This document shows positions 53,043 through 61,576 of a stretch of 64,000 nt of DNA, one piece after another. The notes under the pieces are model-generated. The model made no database searches. It worked only from the letters and a program-made list of their open reading frames with translations, and had not been told where the DNA came from. Numbering within the stretch: position 1 is the stretch's first letter; each line of letters begins with the position of its first letter. The DNA is from Commensalibacter oyaizuii (GTDB lineage: Bacteria > Pseudomonadota > Alphaproteobacteria > Acetobacterales > Acetobacteraceae): positions 1,054,001 through 1,118,000 of the forward strand of contig NZ_JASBAO010000001.1 in the NCBI RefSeq assembly GCF_029953265.1, given 5' to 3'. A program made the position numbers and the translations under genes.

Positions 53043-54953
53043 TTACTGACAGGCAAGGCACTCTTCGTAGTTACTGCTTCCATTAGAAGAGTTTTCACCG
53101 GGCAATAGAACCTCTTCTTTTATGGCTAACTTACTGACATCATCCGCACGTTGCAGCGATAAAGAACGACAGTAATACAACGATTTAACACCTTTTTTCC
53201 AAGCTTGATAATGAATCTGATGCAAATCGCGTTTATGGACATTTGCTGGAACAAAAATATTAACAGATTGCGACTGACAAATAAACGCTGCACGATCGGC
53301 CGCATGTTCAATAACCCAGCGTTGATCCAATTCAAATGCCGTTTTGAACACATCTTTTTCATCTTGTGTTAAAAAATCTAGATGCTGAACACTGCCTTTA
53401 TTTAAAGTAATAGAAGACCATACAGCATCTGTATCTTGTCCCTTTTCTTCAAGTAAGCGTTTCAAATGACGATTTCGAACTGTAAAAGATCCCGATAATG
53501 TTTTTTGTAAAAATACATTTGCAGTAATCGGTTCAATTCCAGGGCTGGCATTCCCAGCAATGATCGAAATTGATGCGGTGGGTGCAATAGCCATTTTATT
53601 AGAAAACCGTTCATGAACGCCATAATCTTGCGCATCTGGACATGCCCCGCGCTCATCTGCCAACATTACGGATGCTTTATCAGCCTGTTGACGAATATGT
53701 TTGAACATTTTCTTGTTCCAAACTTTTGCCATTACGCTTTCAAATGGAATTTTATTAGCCTGTAAAAACGAATGGAATCCCATGACCCCCATTCCGACAG
53801 AACGCTCGCGCGCAGCAGCATAACGTGCACGTTCCATTTCATCGGGGGCATTGTCAATAAAATCCTGCAATACATTATCTAAGAACAGCATAACATCTGG
53901 AATAAACTGTGGATTTTCATTCCATTGATCCCAGTATTCCAAGTTAAGGGAAGATAAACAACATACGGCTGTTCTTTCTTTCCCTTTATGATCAATACCT
54001 GTTGGTAATGTAATTTCGGCACATAAATTCGATGTTTTGACCTCTAGCCCTGCCAATTTATGATGTTCTGGCCGCGCATTATTAACCGTATCAGAATATA
54101 TAATATATGGTTCGCCTTGTTCAATACGGGTTGTTAATAAACGTATCCATAGGGAACGTGCTGAAACTTTACGAATAATAGATTGATCTTTGGGGGAAAG
54201 CAGAGCCCATTCTTCGTTTTTTTCAACTGCGCGCATAAAAGCATCCGACACTAAAACACCATGATGCAAGTTTAATGCCTTTCGGTTAGGATCCCCCCCT
54301 GTCGGTCTACGTAATTCGATAAATTCCTCAATTTCTGGATGCCAAACTGGCAGATAAACTGCTGCTGATCCACGGCGTAATGACCCTTGGCTAATAGCCA
54401 ATGTCAAACTGTCCATAACGCGGATAAAAGGAATCACCCCCGAAGTTTTACCATTACGTTTAACATTTTCACCAATAGAGCGAAGATTACCCCAATAAGA
54501 GCCAATTCCACCACCACGAGAAGCCAACCATACATTTTCATTCCACAACTCGACAATACCTTTTAGGCTGTCTTCTGCTTCGTTTAAAAAACATGAAATT
54601 GGTAAGCCTCGTGCTGTGCCCCCATTTGACAAAACAGGCGTTGCAGGCATGAACCAATGCTGAGACATATAATCATACAAACGTTGTGCATGTCCTGCAT
54701 CACTGCCATAATAAGAGGCAACACGTGCGAATAAGTCCTGATAAGATTCGCCTTCCATCAGATAACGGTCGTCTAATGTTGCTTTACCAAAAGGCGTTAA
54801 CAGATCATCACGAGAATGCTTTAACTCTACCTGATAACGCCCGTATAACTGGATGTCCCCAGCCAATGCATCGGTAAAATTGAACATCGGTTGTTCAACT
54901 TTATTTCTGACTGTCGTAGAGGGCTTTTTTTCAAGTACATCAACAGGACTCAC
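53043..54953 (-). CDS. nrdA: Ribonucleoside-diphosphate reductase subunit alpha, no ATP-cone
   Basis: NrdA is the catalytic subunit that reduces ribonucleotides. The 636-residue protein has the redox cysteine C121 (PISCF), the active-site set N309, C311 and E313 (SNLCAEI), the second redox cysteine C331 (CCLSSLNL) and the C-terminal thiol pair CLACQ. TASISIIAGNASPGIEP is also typical. E. coli NrdA has about 760 residues with an N-terminal ATP-cone (activity site); here the sequence enters the catalytic part at about residue 24, so that cone is missing. Overall dATP inhibition is therefore unlikely. It is convergent with nrdB and has NrdR-like boxes upstream. Confidence 0.93.
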   Translation of the reverse strand: MSPVDVLEKKPSTTVRNKVEQPMFNFTDALAGDIQLYGRYQVELKHSRDDLLTPFGKATLDDRYLMEGESYQDLFARVASYYGSDAGHAQRLYDYMSQHWFMPATPVLSNGGTARGLPISCFLNEAEDSLKGIVELWNENVWLASRGGGIGSYWGNLRSIGENVKRNGKTSGVIPFIRVMDSLTLAISQGSLRRGSAAVYLPVWHPEIEEFIELRRPTGGDPNRKALNLHHGVLVSDAFMRAVEKNEEWALLSPKDQSIIRKVSARSLWIRLLTTRIEQGEPYIIYSDTVNNARPEHHKLAGLEVKTSNLCAEITLPTGIDHKGKERTAVCCLSSLNLEYWDQWNENPQFIPDVMLFLDNVLQDFIDNAPDEMERARYAAARERSVGMGVMGFHSFLQANKIPFESVMAKVWNKKMFKHIRQQADKASVMLADERGACPDAQDYGVHERFSNKMAIAPTASISIIAGNASPGIEPITANVFLQKTLSGSFTVRNRHLKRLLEEKGQDTDAVWSSITLNKGSVQHLDFLTQDEKDVFKTAFELDQRWVIEHAADRAAFICQSQSVNIFVPANVHKRDLHQIHYQAWKKGVKSLYYCRSLSLQRADDVSKLAIKEEVLLPGENSSNGSSNYEECLACQ

Positions 54954-55043
54954 GTCTCATATCCTCGCAAAACAAAATTAGGGGGTTTAAGGGATTTTAC
55001 ATCCCCAAATATACACCATCAATTTTAAACAAAAAATATTATT

Positions 55044-55090
55044 TCTCTATATATAGTATATATAAGATTATAAATATCTATATGATGATA
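55044..55090 (-). promoter_or_regulatory. Candidate NrdR box pair upstream of nrdA
   Basis: The 16-base site at 55044-55059 (TCTCTATATATAGTAT) matches 13 of 16 positions of the NrdR consensus as I recall it. A weaker half-site at 55075-55090 starts 31 bases away (TATCTATATGATGATA, 8 of 16). Paired boxes 31-32 bases apart are the known NrdR arrangement. They lie 91-137 bases before the nrdA ATG. The first site is good and the second is poor. Confidence 0.45.
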
Positions 55091-55112
55091 CAAAATCAAC
55101 ATAACAATAATC

Positions 55113-55290
55113 TTGACAGGAAATTATTTTATCCCTGTACAATTAGGACACATAAATTTGATTATAACGGTTAACATCGTTTTTATAACGAATTAAAAAG
55201 ATCGTTATTTAGAGCACATTTTCTCAAATGTGCGTATTTAATGTAATGAATTCGCTTACATCAAATCAATCATAATGCTGGTAAACAAAA
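55113..55290 (+). other. Gene-free stretch with promoter-like sequence and three stem-loops (possible small RNA)
   Basis: This is part of the 418-base gap upstream of nrdA. The plus strand has TTGACA at 55113-55118 and TACAAT at 55138-55143 (19-base spacer). There is no open frame after it, but three perfect inverted repeats follow: ATAACGA/TCGTTAT at 55185-55208, GCACATTT/AAATGTGC at 55214-55233 and ATGTAA/TTACAT at 55241-55261. A structured transcript is possible. No U-tract terminator was found, and the spacer is longer than ideal. Confidence 0.3.
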
Positions 55291-55371
55291 GCACTAGAAT
55301 TATCTACCTATAACGGTCAGATACTACGTGATTATCATAAAATATCCCGTAATCTCGTAATGAATTTAGAA

Positions 55372-55818
55372 CTACTGTTTTATATACTTTGATAACAGCA
55401 TCTCTAGCTGTTCAAAAGAAAATCTGATTTCTGGGCAATCTTTTTCAGCATAAATAAAAGATAAAATTACCAAACTAAAATCGAAATCAAAGCCTAGTTG
55501 GGTTAGGTTAAAAACTATTTTAGAATGCGTTTTTTCATAAAAATTATGAATGATCGCTTTGGCCATCTTTTTAGATAGATAATCTTTACATAAAAGATAA
55601 GATAATGTTTTTTTATCCTCCCACAAGATCACAATATTCTGCTTTCTTAATGTCTGTTCTATTGCCTCTATAGCAATATTCCAAAAGATCACCTGTTGTG
55701 AATGCGCTATATTATGAAGAATTATATGTATTCCATCCGAATCTGTCGGGTCACCAATCCATTCGGCTTGCCAATTCTTGTAATATGTGGGGGATAGAAC
55801 ATTACCTGTTTTATGCAT
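55372..55818 (-). CDS. Orphan hypothetical protein, AT-rich
   Basis: I do not recognise this 148-residue protein. It starts at the ATG at 55818 (MHKTGNVLSPTYYKNW) or a GTG two codons earlier; AGAAG lies about 10 bases upstream. It has no signal peptide, and mixed helix and strand look likely. Segments such as WIGDPTDSDGIHIILHNIAHSQQVIFW, summarised by GDPTDSDGIHIIL, and VFNLTQLGFDFDFSLVILSFIYAE look like folded protein rather than chance. It stands alone in a sparse, very AT-rich region next to a broken gene, which suggests an accessory or acquired locus. Confidence 0.55.
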   Translation of the reverse strand: MHKTGNVLSPTYYKNWQAEWIGDPTDSDGIHIILHNIAHSQQVIFWNIAIEAIEQTLRKQNIVILWEDKKTLSYLLCKDYLSKKMAKAIIHNFYEKTHSKIVFNLTQLGFDFDFSLVILSFIYAEKDCPEIRFSFEQLEMLLSKYIKQ

Positions 55819-56047
55819 AAGCACGTTTCTTCTATATATAAACGAATAACTTTTAACAAAACCTCGTCTTATCGTTATTTAAGGGAATTTTTTATCTTTT
55901 CATAAATATTTTTAAAATTTCAAGCTTAGCCATTTGGGCTATTCCAATAAATTTAATAACGATTAAATTGCGTTAAATGCCAATAAAGTAAATATACTTC
56001 CCTCTTAAATAAAATATTGTAAAATCATAAACTTAAATAATAATATA

Positions 56048-56265
56048 ATGAGGAAATATTTATTGCCTATCTCTGACCACAAGCTTGTAAATTTTAGTAA
56101 AGATTACGAACTCAACTATATCCTGAGAAAGTTTAAACTACCCTAACCCATTGGAAACAGAAAAAATTAGTGAAATATGGAAAAAAGGCAGAAGTAAAAC
56201 TAAATAAAAAAACACTTATTCATGATAAATTGCATAGTTATCTAATAGAAAACAAAATATTCTAA
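56048..56265 (+). pseudogene. Frameshifted DUF3606-like small gene
   Basis: From the ATG at 56048 the plus strand encodes 32 residues ending in a stop, including VNFSKDYELNYILRKFKL. Reading on in the -1 frame from about 56143 gives LTHWKQKKLVKYGKKAEV and ends at a stop at 56263-56265. Joined, the two parts follow the DUF3606 pattern (N-x-x-x-DYE-x-x-Y-x-x-x-KF, then a helix with KKxGxxAxxV). So this looks like one gene of about 70 codons broken by a single frameshift. A sequencing error or programmed frameshift is an alternative. No clear ribosome binding site precedes the ATG. Confidence 0.55.
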
Positions 56266-56269
56266 GATT

Positions 56270-56307
56270 TACTAAACTTCAGAAACATATTTATAGGAAG
56301 TTTAGTA
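56270..56307. terminator. 11-bp inverted repeat after the DUF3606 remnant and guaA
   Basis: TACTAAACTTC and GAAGTTTAGTA pair perfectly over 11 bp around a 16-base loop. The repeat starts 4 bases after the broken gene's stop and lies 36 bases after the guaA stop on the other strand. It may serve as a terminator for guaA or for the remnant. There is no long U-tract on either side. Confidence 0.45.
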
Positions 56308-56343
56308 TATGTAATACACTTCCCATAAATATTGATTATGATT

Positions 56344-57921
56344 TCATTCCCACTCGATGGTTCCAGGGGGTTTTGATGTTATGTCGTAGGTTACGCGATT
56401 AACGCCCCGCACCTCGTTAACAATACGCCCTGCAACCCGCGTTAAAAAAGCCATATCAAATGGATAAACATCGGCCGTCATTCCATCAACGCTAGTTACG
56501 GCTCGTAATGCACACGCATGGTCATATGTGCGACCGTCCCCCATAACACCCACCGTTCGTACAGGTAGCAAAACCGCAAAGGCCTGCCAAATAGCATCGT
56601 AAAGGCCTGCACTGCGTATTTCCTCTAAATAAATCGAGTCAATCTTACGTAATAAATCCAGTTTATCACGGGTAATATCACTTAGAATACGAATGGCAAG
56701 CCCTGGCCCTGGAAAGGGATGACGGCCTACAATATTTTCAGGGATACCAAGCTCTCGCCCCAAATCGCGCACTTCGTCTTTGAACAAATCACGCAGCGGC
56801 TCTACCAACTGCATATTCATTCTTTCTGGTAATCCACCCACATTATGATGGGATTTAATCGTTACAGAAGCCCCAGTAACACTGACGCTTTCAATAACGT
56901 CTGGATATAATGTTCCTTGTGCCAAGAAATCTGCACCACCTAATTTTTTGGCTTCTTCTTCAAACACTTCAACAAATAAACGACCAATCGTTTTCCGTTT
57001 TTTTTCAGGGTCGGTTACCCCTTCCAACTCTTTTAAAAATAAATCAGAAGCATCACGTTTAATCAAGGGAATATTAAATCGTCCTGTAAACGTTTTAACG
57101 ACCTCATCCACCTCGCCTTGACGCAACATGCCATGATCAACAAAGATACACGTTAATTGATCGCCTATGGCTTGATGAATTAAAACCGCAGCAACTGCAG
57201 AATCAACCCCACCCGATAGTCCACAAATAACTTTTTTATCGCCGACTTGTTGACGAATCCGCTCTATTTCTAAATCACGGAACCCTGCCATTGTCCAATT
57301 GCCGTGACAACCCACAATATTATGGGTAAAATTCTTTAATAATGCTGAACCATGTGGGGTATGGACAACCTCTGGATGAAATTGAACACCATATAAACGA
57401 CGTCCTTCATCTGCAATCATAGCATATGGAGCCCCTTCACTGGTTCCGATAACTTTGAACCCTGGCGGTAATTTTACGACACGATCACCGTGGCTCATCC
57501 AAACCTGTTCGCGACTGCCTCGGGCCCAAATCCCACGACAAAGAGCGCTATCTTCTACCACCTCGACATGCGCACGGCCGAATTCTCGGTGATCACTGCC
57601 CTCCACTTGACCACCCAATTGATGACACATCGCTTGTTCACCATAACAAATCCCAAGCACGGGTATATTTAATGCAAAAACCTCATCAGGGATACGGGGG
57701 GCATTTTCATCTGTAACACTTGATGGTCCACCAGAAAGAATAATCCCTTTGGGTGCAAAAGAACGAATCTTCTCATCTTTACTGGTATATGGCCATATTT
57801 CACAATAAACGCCACTTTCCCTAACGCGTCTGGCGATTAATTGTGTTACCTGGCTACCAAAATCAAGAATCAGAATCTTTTCTTCATGCAAAGATTGTTC
57901 AAGGTTACTTACTTGGGTCAT
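56344..57921 (-). CDS. guaA: GMP synthase (glutamine-hydrolysing)
   Basis: GuaA converts XMP to GMP with glutamine as nitrogen donor. The 525-residue protein has the class I glutaminase domain with the nucleophile C92 in GICYGEQAM and the His-Glu pair in QFHPEVVHT, then the ATP-pyrophosphatase domain with the P-loop [12 protein letters not shown], and the dimerisation domain ending PPGTIEWE. All catalytic residues are present. It is a single gene, divergent from a small lipoprotein gene, with the remnant region downstream. Confidence 0.97.
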   Translation of the reverse strand: MTQVSNLEQSLHEEKILILDFGSQVTQLIARRVRESGVYCEIWPYTSKDEKIRSFAPKGIILSGGPSSVTDENAPRIPDEVFALNIPVLGICYGEQAMCHQLGGQVEGSDHREFGRAHVEVVEDSALCRGIWARGSREQVWMSHGDRVVKLPPGFKVIGTSEGAPYAMIADEGRRLYGVQFHPEVVHTPHGSALLKNFTHNIVGCHGNWTMAGFRDLEIERIRQQVGDKKVICGLSGGVDSAVAAVLIHQAIGDQLTCIFVDHGMLRQGEVDEVVKTFTGRFNIPLIKRDASDLFLKELEGVTDPEKKRKTIGRLFVEVFEEEAKKLGGADFLAQGTLYPDVIESVSVTGASVTIKSHHNVGGLPERMNMQLVEPLRDLFKDEVRDLGRELGIPENIVGRHPFPGPGLAIRILSDITRDKLDLLRKIDSIYLEEIRSAGLYDAIWQAFAVLLPVRTVGVMGDGRTYDHACALRAVTSVDGMTADVYPFDMAFLTRVAGRIVNEVRGVNRVTYDITSKPPGTIEWE

Positions 57922-58097
57922 TATACCAACTTCTTCATAAACTTATAGAAAAACATGTTTCCATATCACATAGGCGAAAAACATTTAGATAAAAAGGGAA
58001 TCATCTAAAAATAATTTACCTTTCTCCTTTATAAGGGTAAATCAATTTTGCCCTAAATACACTATATTGCTTTTATCGAATCTTGCAGGAGCTTTCT

Positions 58098-58535
58098 ATG
58101 ATTAAAAAGAAAATTAATTGTTTTTTTAAAAATGGGACTTTTTTTGGATTAACATTACTATTTGCAACCGCATGCAGCAGCAAATTAGCAGAAGATCACC
58201 CCCAAGGTCTTTGGTTGGGTAAATTAGAGGTCGAGCAAGGCACATGCCCAACGGATCGTATGGCAGCCCTGCGTATTGATAAGAAAGTTGTTCTTTTTTC
58301 CCCTGACAATGGTGCTTTAATTTTACGTGGCGATTTTGATAAAAAAGAAAGACCACGCCATTTCGTAGCAACTTTGCATAAATTCGATATGGAACATAAA
58401 CCCTATGATTTAGTATTCGAAGGTAAGGCACAAAATGAAAACATCATTGGTACTTATGGAACCCCTGACTGCCGGGCTCATATTACGTTCTATCGTCCTA
58501 ATCATTACGGTTTATCAGACGCCGTTGCACATTAA
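58098..58535 (+). CDS. Small putative lipoprotein, function unknown
   Basis: The 145-residue protein starts at the ATG at 58098, six bases after AGGAG. It has a lipoprotein signal with the motif ATAC, cysteine at residue 26. The mature part begins SSKLAEDHPQGLWLGKLEVEQGTCP and has GRYG-like IGTYGTPDCRAHITFY near the end, with two further cysteines that may pair. The GLWxGxL...GTCP...DC layout suggests a small beta-barrel-like domain. I do not recognise a family. It precedes tRNA-Arg by 64 bases. Confidence 0.75.
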   Translation: MIKKKINCFFKNGTFFGLTLLFATACSSKLAEDHPQGLWLGKLEVEQGTCPTDRMAALRIDKKVVLFSPDNGALILRGDFDKKERPRHFVATLHKFDMEHKPYDLVFEGKAQNENIIGTYGTPDCRAHITFYRPNHYGLSDAVAH

Positions 58536-58599
58536 TTTTCTAAAAATATAAAAAAAGACTTGCAGTCTGTAAAAAGATCCGATAAAAGCCATGTCAGAC

Positions 58600-58676
58600 G
58601 CACCCGTAGCTCAACTGGATAGAGCACCAGACTACGAATCTGGGGGTTATGGGTTCGATTCCTGTCGGGTGCGCCA
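58600..58676 (+). tRNA. tRNA-Arg (anticodon ACG)
   Basis: The 77-base sequence folds as a full cloverleaf. The acceptor stem is GCACCCG with CGGGTGC, the discriminator base is G, and CCA is encoded. The D-arm is GTAGCTCAACTGGATAGAGC and the anticodon stem is CCAGA/TCTGG around loop CTACGAA, which gives anticodon ACG. The T-loop is TTCGATT. The first anticodon base would be edited to inosine by TadA to read CGU, CGC and CGA. No integrase gene or attachment repeat is visible beside it. Confidence 0.97.
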
Positions 58677-58813
58677 ATAAATGACTATTAATAACAGTCT
58701 CAAAAAATTAATAAATAATTAATATTTACAAGAACACCCCTATATTATCAATCAATTTTTTGTTATAAGATTCAAAAATCATTTTTGAAAAATAACTGAA
58801 GATTGAATAGCTT

Positions 58814-59194
58814 ATGATACGCACCTCAACCTCTATTTTGATTATAGAAGACCAACAAGAAATATGTGATCTTATAGAATTGAGTTTATCAGACAAGGTC
58901 CCAACCATCTACTTTGCTAACTCCCTTGCCCAAGCATGCCATCTATACGCAAATCATACCTTTGATATAGCCATTGTTGACATTTGTCTTCCTGATGGTG
59001 ATCCTTACGTTCTAGTGGAAAAACTAAGCGAAAAAAATTGTCAAATTATATTAATGAGTGGAAATTTTGATTTAAATCAGCGATTAACACAATTACCTTT
59101 CCAACGAATTGACAAACCATTTAGAATCAAAACATTACTTGAAGCTGTAGAAACTGCCTGCAAGATCGGGACACCTGAAGCAATTGCAAGTTAA
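58814..59194 (+). CDS. Receiver-only response regulator
   Basis: The 126-residue protein is a single phosphoacceptor receiver domain. The acidic pair is E12-D13 (LIIEDQQE), the phosphorylated aspartate is D56 (IAIVDICLPDGD), the switch Ser is S82 (LMSGN) and the conserved Lys is K101 (IDKPF). There is no output domain, so it would act by protein-protein contact, as CheY- or DivK-type regulators do. No histidine kinase gene is adjacent, so the partner is unknown. It converges with the GT39 gene with 3 bases between stops. Confidence 0.88.
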   Translation: MIRTSTSILIIEDQQEICDLIELSLSDKVPTIYFANSLAQACHLYANHTFDIAIVDICLPDGDPYVLVEKLSEKNCQIILMSGNFDLNQRLTQLPFQRIDKPFRIKTLLEAVETACKIGTPEAIAS

Positions 59195-59197
59195 TAC

Positions 59198-60664
59198 TTA
59201 TTGTGCTGATGGCAACAGCATCGTATCTTGACCAATATTATTTATCAATCGAACTTTATATAGTGTATAAACTTCTGCAGTTTGATTATTTCTGAGGCGT
59301 TTTATTTCACCAACTTTCTGGATATCTTTAAAATATGCTGAGGAAGGTTGATCTTTTCGGCGTTGAGTACGAACTAAACAACCATACCCTTTCTGCTCGT
59401 TGCTATCATCATTCTTTTTAAAATATTTCCATCTTTGGTCAACAGAAATGATATGACGCTTAGGAATATAAAATGCCATCTCAGCCCCTAAGCCATATTC
59501 ATCTGTAAAAATAGATTGATCACTTGGGACTTGTCTATTTAACGTTTGGCTAAAATTTTGCCATCCACCAAGCCGCTTTAACGTAATATCCAATTTTGGC
59601 GGTACGGGAAAAAGTGCAAATGCTGCCTGAACATAAATAGGGATGACTAAAAGAAAACCAACAATAATCCCCACTTTTAGAAATTTATGGCTATAAACGG
59701 CAACAATAATCGCCAAAAATGGGTATAAAATCCCCACCCAATTTGCCTGAACGCGATCCCCAATTGCATGTTGAACAAAAATACATATTGGTATAAAGAC
59801 CATTAACCATAACAATAATGATTTTTGATCCCTTGTTTTCAAAACATTACGGGTTAAATAAGCAAATCCTAAACAAAAACAAATAAACAATACGGGGGTC
59901 GACAGTCCAATCTGCCCGCCCAATAATTCAGATAAGAATTGTACAGCACGCACAGGCCTCCAATCACCTGCTCTTCCTCCTTGCTTTAAAAAACTAATCC
60001 ATTGATGATGTGCATTCCAAAAAATCACAGGGGAAAAGACAAGGCAGCTTACCACTGCCCCTCCCCATAATTCTTTTGATTTTAAATAAGAGCGGCCTTG
60101 CGGGGTAAGGAAGCACCATATTCCCAATCCCATTACAGGTAAAAGCATTGTATATTTGCTTAATAATCCCAAGCCAACACTGACGCCAATCATCCACCAC
60201 CATTGTGGTATTTGTGTCCTAAGCAACCGACCACATGCCCATAAAAACATACAAATAAAAAATAATAAAGGCGTGTCGGGGGTCATCGTAACCGACCCCA
60301 CCCCCACAGCCAATGTTGCGTTTAAAGCCAGTACGGCATAAATAGCATTTTTCTTGGATTGCTGATTTAATAAAGAACCACTAAAATCAAAGGTGGCAAA
60401 ATAAATAAAAATGCTGCCTAATAATGCAGCAACTGCACCAAAAAACCGTATCCCTAAGGCAGTATTTCCCCATAAAAAACAGCCTGCTTTAATCCATAAT
60501 GCCACCATAGGGGGATGATCATAAAAACTATAATCTAGTCGTTGGGACCAAATCCAATAGTAAGCTTCATCAGGGGATAACGGAATATTTGCAGCAATGG
60601 CTACACGGACTATGGTAATTGCCATTAATCCCATACACATCCAAAAAAAAGGGGAATTCTTCAT
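59198..60664 (-). CDS. Glycosyltransferase family 39 membrane protein (ArnT-like)
   Basis: The protein has many membrane segments and uses a lipid-linked sugar as donor. The catalytic-type motif ANIPLSPDEAYYWIWSQRLDY, with Asp-Glu in the first periplasmic loop (key residues PDEAYYW), and DHPPMVALWIK are typical of the PMT/ArnT fold. I start it at the ATG at 60664 (488 residues); a TTG 18 codons upstream, preceded by AAGGA at 3 bases, is the alternative. The C-terminal part is a soluble periplasmic domain. It follows the GT2 gene closely, so the two probably supply and transfer one sugar to LPS, lipid A or another envelope target. Confidence 0.82.
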   Translation of the reverse strand: MKNSPFFWMCMGLMAITIVRVAIAANIPLSPDEAYYWIWSQRLDYSFYDHPPMVALWIKAGCFLWGNTALGIRFFGAVAALLGSIFIYFATFDFSGSLLNQQSKKNAIYAVLALNATLAVGVGSVTMTPDTPLLFFICMFLWACGRLLRTQIPQWWWMIGVSVGLGLLSKYTMLLPVMGLGIWCFLTPQGRSYLKSKELWGGAVVSCLVFSPVIFWNAHHQWISFLKQGGRAGDWRPVRAVQFLSELLGGQIGLSTPVLFICFCLGFAYLTRNVLKTRDQKSLLLWLMVFIPICIFVQHAIGDRVQANWVGILYPFLAIIVAVYSHKFLKVGIIVGFLLVIPIYVQAAFALFPVPPKLDITLKRLGGWQNFSQTLNRQVPSDQSIFTDEYGLGAEMAFYIPKRHIISVDQRWKYFKKNDDSNEQKGYGCLVRTQRRKDQPSSAYFKDIQKVGEIKRLRNNQTAEVYTLYKVRLINNIGQDTMLLPSAQ

Positions 60665-60724
60665 ATATAAAAAACCAGAAATACCGTGATTAGTTTCTTT
60701 TGTTTCATCTCTGATCAATATTCC

Positions 60725-61540
60725 TTAATCTTTTATTATATATTTAAAGCCAACCACACCTAAAATAAAAATAATTATTGTCACTAACAGCCGAACGGGA
60801 ACAAAACAAAGCCACAGTTTTTCAGCCATCATTAGAAGAAATTGCCACATAACCTTAAAATTAAGCTTACTTTCCCCTGACAAACGCTGTCTAAACCGAA
60901 AAGGAATTTCTTTTAAACGGATATTTTTTGGACAAGACATCACCAAATCTAGCAAGATTTTGAATCCAGTCCCAGATAAGCTAGGTAATAGCTCAATAAA
61001 TAATGCACGTCTTAGCAGGAAAAATCCACTCATCGGGTCATTTAGTTTTACAGGTAGAAACTTTTGTGACAGCCAAATACCGCTTTGCGAAATAACATGA
61101 CGCCAACGATTAGCAAGCCCAACAGAATCCCCACCCTGAACATGACGGCTTCCTACAGCAAAATCATAATGATCTTTTAAAACTGCATCTAACATTTCAG
61201 GTAAACAAGATTCATCATGTTGCATATCCCCATCAATAACAGCAACACACTGTGCAGAAGAGGCCAGTACCCCTTCAATCACCGCCGACGAAAGCCCGCG
61301 TCTGCCCACGCGCAATATGCCACGAATACGAGAATCTTGTTGAGCAAGCTCCCAAACACGCTGTATAGTCCCGTCAGGAGAATTGTCGTCAACGAAAATT
61401 GCTTCCCATCGTCGTCCCTCTAATGCCTTGATTAAAGCATGAAATAACGGTTCAACATTGCCGCATTCATTATAACACGGAACAATGACACTGAGTTCCA
61501 AACGAACATTTGATTCAGCGGAAGCATTCATACCAGTCAT
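60725..61540 (-). CDS. Glycosyltransferase family 2 (polyprenyl-phosphate sugar synthase type)
   Basis: The 271-residue protein resembles DPM1/ArnC/GtrB enzymes, which load a sugar onto a polyprenyl phosphate on the cytoplasmic side. The GT-A fold shows LSVIVPCYNECGNVEPL, the nucleotide-binding VDDNSPDGT and the metal-binding VIDGDMQHDE. A C-terminal hydrophobic segment (about residues 245-266) anchors it. GSRHVQGGDS and the DPMSGFF segment are also typical. It has one C-terminal TM, fewer than GtrB. It precedes the GT39 gene. Confidence 0.85.
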   Translation of the reverse strand: MTGMNASAESNVRLELSVIVPCYNECGNVEPLFHALIKALEGRRWEAIFVDDNSPDGTIQRVWELAQQDSRIRGILRVGRRGLSSAVIEGVLASSAQCVAVIDGDMQHDESCLPEMLDAVLKDHYDFAVGSRHVQGGDSVGLANRWRHVISQSGIWLSQKFLPVKLNDPMSGFFLLRRALFIELLPSLSGTGFKILLDLVMSCPKNIRLKEIPFRFRQRLSGESKLNFKVMWQFLLMMAEKLWLCFVPVRLLVTIIIFILGVVGFKYIIKD

Positions 61541-61576
61541 TGCGATCTGTAAAAAAACGAAATCATAATAAACAAA

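Noticed and set aside
58600-58676. tRNA-Arg as an integration site
   Set aside because: No integrase gene and no repeat of the tRNA 3' end were seen nearby.
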